From Xiphophorus maculatus (taxonomy: Eukaryota; Chordata; Actinopteri; Cyprinodontiformes; Poeciliidae): a stretch of 64,000 bases of DNA. Position numbers and translations under genes: made by a program. The notes beneath the pieces are model-generated. The model was given only the letters and a program-made list of their open reading frames with translations, was not told where the DNA came from and did not search any database. The stretch spans positions 21,190,351 to 21,254,350 of the forward strand of contig NC_036451.1 of assembly GCF_002775205.1 (NCBI RefSeq), read 5' to 3'. Shown here in pieces: positions 59,601 through 64,000 of this stretch; position 1 is the stretch's first letter; each line of letters opens with the position of its first letter.

Positions 59601-62105
59601 TCGGAAATAAACAGGTACCGATGCATTTCACTTCTTTGTGTCGTTTATATTTTAAAAATTCACTAAAAAGTTTGACAGCTCTGCACTTTTTACATTACAA
59701 ACATGAAGGAAACCTGTTTAACTTAAAAAAAACAAACAAACTGGAATTTAAGCCTTTCTAGGATCTGAGAAATTTAAGTCAAGGTAAGAAACTAAATCTT
59801 TCAGCTACCTTCATCCTACTGCATAAATGTGAACACCAATAACAGTTGGATTTTTCAGTGTGAGATGATGCAGCTGCATTAAAAGATTACTTTTATTTTT
59901 AGACTTTTGCGTGTTTACCTGGGGTGCCAGTAAATGTGGCTTCCACTGCGCTGCCTGGGTGGCAGCGAGAGGGCGGAGCCATGAGGCTCAGAGAAAACAA
60001 ACCAACTCACCTCTAAGTATAGGAAATAAAAGGTTTATAAAATAAATGCAAGGGTTAATTTAAAAATAATAATAATATAGAAATGAGCTGAAATGTCCTG
60101 CTCTGTTTGAACTTTGTCTCATTAAGCAAACCTGTGATGCTTCATGTCATTGATTTTAAAAGTCGTTGTGAAAAGACCCGCTTGGTTCTTCGACAGTTTC
60201 AGTTTTATAGCCTTCCCCCCTCCACCCCCCCTTTTTGTTCCTACATCTCCGCTCTTAACCGTTGAACATGGACTTAAAGCTTGACCTCACCCACGCATGA
60301 ATGTCTGCTTTTAACATCTGCATCTGATATTCGGCCTCTGAGACTTAGCCCTGAATGAACACAGGCTTTCGTTGCAAACAAAACCAAACCAAAAAAATAA
60401 CGCTGATACAGTCCAGCTCCGGGGGAGCTCAGCGAGGTTTACTGGACGCTGCTGCTTCCAGACAGTCGCCATGAGTCACTGAGCGGCTGCAGGCTGATTC
60501 AGCTGTTCAGGCCGCGTCCCAAGTAAGCCGAGCTGGAGAAATGTTTAGCAGGAGGGCTCACACAAAGTTTCCCCCCCAACGTTACGTCGCTGTCCCTGGC
60601 CTCTGGGACATCCTGTGGAGGGCCCGGGTTGGACCTGGGTTCCCTTTGGACTGGATGTTTGGTCTCCTGCCTTCTACCTCGTCGCCGAGGACGGCAGCTG
60701 AAGGCCGAGCGGACTTCCAGCCTGGTTCTGAGACAGAAACAAATGAATGTTTGCGTGTTGGTGGAATTTTCTCTGTTCATCTTCCAACGTTCCGACGGCT
60801 TTTGTTTTTAATCAAGTTTACAGAAAACACACTGTCCACAGCTGCTGCTGCTTTGTAAGAGCATTATTGGGGCATTTGTAAACTTTTTAATAAAAATAAA
60901 AAAACAACCAATACACATCTTAGCAACAGTCATTAAAGCTGTCATAAGTTATGATAGCTCAAACATTCTCCTGTCTCAGCTCAGATGATTTTCGCAGACA
61001 TTTTTGCGTGTTGAGTAGACATGGGCCACTGTAATGTAATACCATTTATACTGAGACACAACATGATCTATTTGTTTTGATTTAAAGCAAACAAACTAAA
61101 AACATATTCCTACTGCTTCCACTGTAATGTACCATGATACGTAAGGGTTTAATGGGATTTTTTTTATTTATTTTTAAAGATTTTTTATTTTTGATATGTA
61201 AACTTAAAAAGAAACACTCACTAAATTTATTAGCATTTCAAAGCAATCGTGCTTATCAGACAGAATATTAGGTATTTGTGCTGTGCAGTTCTTTGTAGAA
61301 AATACAGAAACTATAGAGATGCATCAATCAGAATTTTTGGGGTTGATTTTAGTTTTCTGACGAGACTTGGCCACAGTTGTGTATGCTAGCAACAGCAGTT
61401 TAAAAAGATTTTTGCTTTTTTAGGTTTGTTTTGTCACTAGCGGCCTTTACTCATCAGTAGCTAGCATTGCTCTCCTCATGTTTCTGGCCTCTCATTAAAG
61501 GACTTTAAACTCCTCTTGTGTTTTTTAAAACCTGTAACTACTCAAAAACTTAGTAGGGCTTGAAAACTGTTGCCACTTAAACTTGAATTAGTTACTTTGA
61601 AGTTAGATTGTGTGGTTGTGTTGTAGATATTCTTAGCTCTTAAATAAACCCTTAGAATTTTTGAATTGTGCCAAAATGTGTCCAGTTTGTGCTCTCCTAC
61701 CTGTTACTGTAAGCTTTACGACAGTGTTATAAGAGCAGAGAAATATTTGCTGCATATTTAAAACAGACATGTTCCCGTATGACCTCACCTGTTTGTTTTT
61801 TTGCTTTCCCTCATTTATCCCTTTAAGTCTTCAGTCTTCACTCATCTATTCTTTCTCCTCCTCCACCGCTTTCCTCTACTATCATGTCTTGGTCCTTCCC
61901 TCTTTTCCATCTCCTAAAGCAAATCTTCCCACTTCGCTGTGAAACACATTAGCGGCATGTGTGCGTCCACAACGTTCCCTTTGTCTCAGAACGTAATCTG
62001 GATTTCATTTGTTGTTTACAGGAGCTTTCTAGCTGTGGCTGGAACAAGAAGGAGAAGCACAGCTCCGCTCCGAATGTCGTGGCCTTCACCCGCAGGTTCA
62101 ATCAG
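44640..62105 (+). CDS. ralgps2: Ral GEF with PH domain and SH3-binding motif 2, N-terminal exons (partial)
   Basis: Coding exons are 44640-44696 (5' UTR from 44565 after the acceptor TTTCTGTCCAG), 45616-45723, 46832-46882 and 62022-62105. All are phase 0 with GT-AG introns; together they give the first 100 residues. The peptide contains [72 protein letters not shown] and [20 protein letters not shown]. This is the start of the CDC25-type RasGEF domain of RalGPS proteins, which activate RalA/RalB; the C-terminal PH domain lies beyond the window. The MDL start, [10 protein letters not shown] and [12 protein letters not shown] favour RALGPS2 over RALGPS1. In-frame ATGs at 44631 and 44637 are alternatives; 44640 has A at -3 and G at +4 and matches the human start. 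The third intron is 15.1 kb. Confidence 0.94.
46255..46420 (+). repeat. probable interspersed repeat fragment
   Basis: AGAGTCTGCAACCTGTGGCT and CTTTGGACCTTCAACAATGG resemble a common fish repeat ('gtctgcaaccttcggctctttggacc...'). It lies in the ralgps2 intron between 45723 and 46832. No second end was found. Confidence 0.35.
47955..48303. mobile_element. palindromic (foldback) MITE
   Basis: The left arm starts CACTGCAAAAAGACGATCTT and continues TTTCTAGTGCAAATATCTTG. The right arm carries the inverse, GATATTTGCACTAGAAACTG and then CTTGGTAAGATTTTGGTTTTG. At the centre a perfect 14-bp palindrome (TTAATTATGCTAGT at 48095-48108 with its complement at 48112-48125) is followed by a further inverted GCTAGTTCCACTAAT. 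It is about 350 bp with no coding capacity. I recognise it as a very common fish MITE type. Confidence 0.85.
49311..49859 (-). repeat. interspersed repeat copy (family shared with 5155-5691, inverted)
   Basis: AAAATTAAGGCCTTAAAATG near the left edge, GTTGAGGCTAACGCTAACTA inside and TGAGTTGGTGAAACTTTCAG at the right edge mirror the copy in the zyg11 intron in opposite orientation. The edges are not imperfect copies of an LTR, and no transposase is visible. Confidence 0.6.
50427..50490 (+). repeat. short tandem repeat with 39-bp period
   Basis: A 25-bp block beginning GTTTGCCGTAGCTTTTCCAG occurs at 50427-50451 and again at 50466-50490. A truncated copy (GTTTGCCGTAGCTTTA) lies between them at 50450-50465. 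Confidence 0.85.
52780..53220 (-). mobile_element. degenerate fish DNA-transposon-like repeat
   Basis: The landmark order AAGTCCAGACTTTGATTAGG, GGCCAGACGTTTTCCTTCAG, CACAGAATAGTTTCCTAAG, TTTGGGATCATCAGGAGG and ATCAGCAGTGGTTTTGAGCT matches a widespread teleost repeat I know from memory, probably antisense to a decayed transposase. No frame survives. Confidence 0.5.
53663..53722. repeat. perfect 24-bp-arm hairpin with 12-nt loop
   Basis: The left arm 53663-53686 (starts ACTTCCTGTCCAAAAG, ends CCTGGCT) is the exact reverse complement of the right arm 53699-53722. The loop is ACTATAAAGTCC. The pairing stops sharply at both edges. It lies inside the 15-kb ralgps2 intron, so a spliced-out transcript would fold here. 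Confidence 0.95.
53990..54560. other. nonrepetitive intronic block, candidate conserved noncoding element
   Basis: The sequence is of balanced composition with blocks such as GTTTAATTTACGGCCCTCCG and GAAATGCCATTATAATGACA (homeodomain-like ATTA core), and ends in a (GA)n run at 54454-54472. The frames here have no recognisable domain. Function is a guess from composition. Confidence 0.25.
54788..55344. repeat. copy of the 'GATGCACCGAT' repeat family
   Basis: The left end is AGATGCACCGATCTGAT and the right end GTGGATTGGTGCATCC is its imperfect inverse. The interior blocks TTTGACCAAGATGGTCAG, TTGCACTGACTGAACAAATT and AAACTTCAGATATTGGTAT recur in the same order at 59221-59626. About 557 bp, noncoding. 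Confidence 0.75.
56059..56077 (+). repeat. (CA)n microsatellite
   Basis: About nine CA dinucleotides in an otherwise AT-rich intron. Confidence 0.9.
57530..57965. other. nonrepetitive intronic block, candidate regulatory element
   Basis: Blocks such as GATCTGCCATAAATTAAGCA, AAAGTTGCTCATCTTTATCA and CTTGGCCTCCAAGTGGGGCT are of higher complexity than the surroundings and match no repeat seen in this window. No convincing coding frame. Confidence 0.25.
59221..59626. repeat. copy of the 'GATGCACCGAT' repeat family
   Basis: The left end AGAGATGCACCGATCCGATA and the right end CAGGTACCGATGCATTTCA mirror each other. The interior (TTTGACCAAGGTAGTCAG, TTGCACTGACTGAACAAATT, CAAGCTTCAGATGTCTGTAT) matches 54788-55344. 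This copy is about 150 bp shorter. The family is noncoding and probably a nonautonomous DNA transposon. Confidence 0.75.
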
Positions 62106-64000
62106 GTGAGACCCCGACATCCTCGGCGTTCGCAGCCGAGTTCAATCTGAAGTCTCGCCCCCCAAAAATAGAGAGAAGAAGGGGAAAGTCTTCCTCCCTG
62201 CGGTTGTGGAGATTTATGAGGCTTGGCTATTGAGATTTGAGGGGATGACAGCTCGTATTTCCATCATGCCCTCCGTCTCCATCCTCCTGCTCTCAAGTCA
62301 TCACCCCAGTTCTCCCAGATGTGCTTGTTTTTGAAGCTGTGTTTATCATGGCAGCTCCTAAGGTTCCCTGTGTCTTCTTCTTGCACGTGAAATGCTCTTA
62401 TGCACATCACAAGTGGTCCCCAGGTGACGCGTGTCTAAAGGCAGACATCTTTTTATCCTCAGCTACTCGCATTTATGTAGTTTCTTGCAAACATATTGAC
62501 ATTACTTTTGCATTTTGTCACATTAAAGCCACAATTTAATATGTTTTATTGAGGTTTTATGTGATAGACCTTATGTGAAGTAGTGAATTACTAAGAAGTG
62601 GCAGAGAGGTGTACTTGGTTTTATTTTTTATTTTTTGTTCACAAAGTTTTTAAATTCAGTCCCCTTTACTCTGATACACCTAACATGAATCCAGTTGCCT
62701 TTATAAATCACATAATTATTGAATCGATGCCTCCTTTGTAACTAAGTTTTTGAATGAAAGCTGCTCTTTTGAATATATCAGAGAACATTCAGGAACAAAC
62801 ATCTTCAAGAAGACCAAGGAACATATCAGGCGAACATATTTTAGTTTGATTTGATGTATTTGATTAGGAGAGTGCACATTAATCAACATTACCACAATTC
62901 ATGGCAGTGTGAATATGCAGGAATTGACACACTAGCTACATTTCAACCTTTGTCCTCCTAAGACAAGTCAATACAAAAACACAAAGCATCTCACTGTACA
63001 GGACGGAACACGGCGCATGTAGTTCTATTAAAAACAGCAGAAAGAAACCAACATTTACACACACGAAATAATTAAGCAACAGACAGAAAATGTATAAAAA
63101 CAGGTTACAAGACCCTCTGCTCTAAGCAGAGGGAAGTAGTTAATATCCCAGCTTTGAAAAGCTCTGTTCTGCCCATTATGTGAAAATGGAAAGAGTCTAA
63201 AAGAGAATCTGTAGCAAGACTTGAATACTGATAAAATGCAATAATGTGATGCTGGAGGTGTCTAATTTAATCTGAATGAGTTTGAGATGGCTTCTGAGCA
63301 AAATAAGTAAAGCTGGTGGAAACAAAAAACAAAAAGAAAACTTTACTGCAGCTGCTGTTGTAATAAAAAGTTTGTTCTTCAATCATTGAGAGTTGACTAT
63401 AACTCCACACGATTTAGATTTTCTCTCTATTTCACCCAAAGACACAAATCTCCGAGTCTGCCAGCGTTGCAAAATGTTAGGGTGTAAATATTTTTGAAGA
63501 GTAAACAAATGACTGTGCACATGTTGAAGAATCTTTCTCTCCTTACCCAGTTACGTCAACGGGAAGCTGTGGGGAATGATTCAAGGGGCAGCCATCCCCT
63601 TTAATCCACTTCCTCTGTTTTTGCCAGTCTTTTCTGAGCCCCACTTCACCAACCTCACATGTAAATATGATCCAAGAAGAATGTGTTTCTGTGGAAATTT
63701 CTTTATGTATGGCAGATCCCAAACGGTGATTCAAGATGTTTGCCGCACGCATTCGGCCGCTGCGAGCCAAGGAAAATGAGCTTTTTGGACAGACGGTCTT
63801 GGCCTGTCGAGGCAGAGAGTCCCAGAAAGCCCATTCCACATTAACTGCGGCCATTTTTGTTTTTTTCCCCCTTGATTCAAATTTTTTGTTGACTTGGTGC
63901 TTTTAGGAGCCAATAAAGGAGACAATTTGCCAGCAAGTTTAAACCACTACGATAAATGCTCTGTAACCTGTTCCTTAAAGCTTACCAAAAGAGTTAATAT
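62106..64000 (+). other. ralgps2 intron continuing past the window
   Basis: After the fourth coding exon the donor CAG|GTGAGACC opens an intron with no further recognised exon before the end. The next expected exon (VSFWVVREIL-like, RasGEF core) was not found. Confidence 0.6.
62490..62850 (+). mobile_element. degenerate Tc1-like transposon 5' fragment
   Basis: TTTGCATTTTGTCACATTAA, GAGGTTTTATGTGATAGACC, CCCCTTTACTCTGATACACC and AGAAGACCAAGGAACATATC follow the terminal-to-leader order of the same common fish Tc1-like repeat seen at 12190 and 18945. No intact frame. Confidence 0.5.

Larger units (their letters stand above)
46883..62021 (+). other. 15.1 kb intron of ralgps2, no coding exon recognised
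   Basis: The intron holds a palindromic MITE, two DNA-transposon family copies, a paired-copy repeat, one perfect hairpin and short microsatellites. I looked for nested genes; human ANGPTL1 is, as I recall, nested in RALGPS2. I saw no fibrinogen-domain exons on either strand in this part. Confidence 0.55.

Noticed and set aside
46883..62021. Nested angptl1-like gene inside the ralgps2 intron
   Set aside because: Expected from human gene order as I recall it, but no fibrinogen-like domain exon was visible on either strand. It may lie in a later intron outside the window.

Overview
The window is vertebrate nuclear DNA, almost certainly from a teleost fish. Small coding exons with GT-AG introns are separated by AT-rich introns, and there is a dense load of fish-type repeats (tRNA-derived SINE, Tc1/mariner copies, palindromic MITEs). 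I see no prokaryotic, organellar or viral coding region. The genes were rebuilt by joining exons with canonical splice sites and preserved reading phase, then compared with remembered vertebrate families; no database search was possible.

Layout. (1) 1-1495, plus strand: the last three coding exons of an enoyl-CoA hydratase family gene, best read as echdc2. (2) 4155-13702, minus strand: a complete zyg11 (ZYG11B-type) gene with 17 coding exons and 742 residues, the substrate receptor of a Cullin-2 ubiquitin ligase. It converges tail to tail on echdc2. (3) 14383-16836, plus strand: a complete coa7 gene with 3 exons and 230 residues, a mitochondrial intermembrane-space Sel1-repeat protein. It is head to head with zyg11 across a ~0.7 kb GC-rich presumptive bidirectional promoter. 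(4) About 17.8 kb to the end, plus strand: the 5' part of ralgps2, a Ral guanine-nucleotide exchange factor. It has a possible promoter near 17.8-18.0 kb, a possible noncoding exon at 41.8 kb, and four supported coding exons (44640-62105, first 100 residues). Its later exons lie beyond the window.

More than 70 percent of the window is intronic or intergenic. The best repeats are a 1.56 kb Tc1/mariner element with intact terminal repeats and TA flanks but a broken transposase (29112-30676), a tRNA-derived SINE with a perfect 17-bp target duplication (35123-35322), a palindromic MITE (47955-48303), several families present two to four times in either orientation, and a perfect 24-bp-arm hairpin (53663-53722).

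The genes do not form one pathway. echdc2 and coa7 are mitochondrial, zyg11 acts in N-terminal glycine degron turnover, and ralgps2 in Ral signalling. echdc2-zyg11-coa7 matches the human 1p32.3 neighbourhood as I recall it, while RALGPS2 is at human 1q25, so the coa7-ralgps2 junction marks a lineage difference. I found no convincing undescribed system; the findings are mostly structural and evolutionary.
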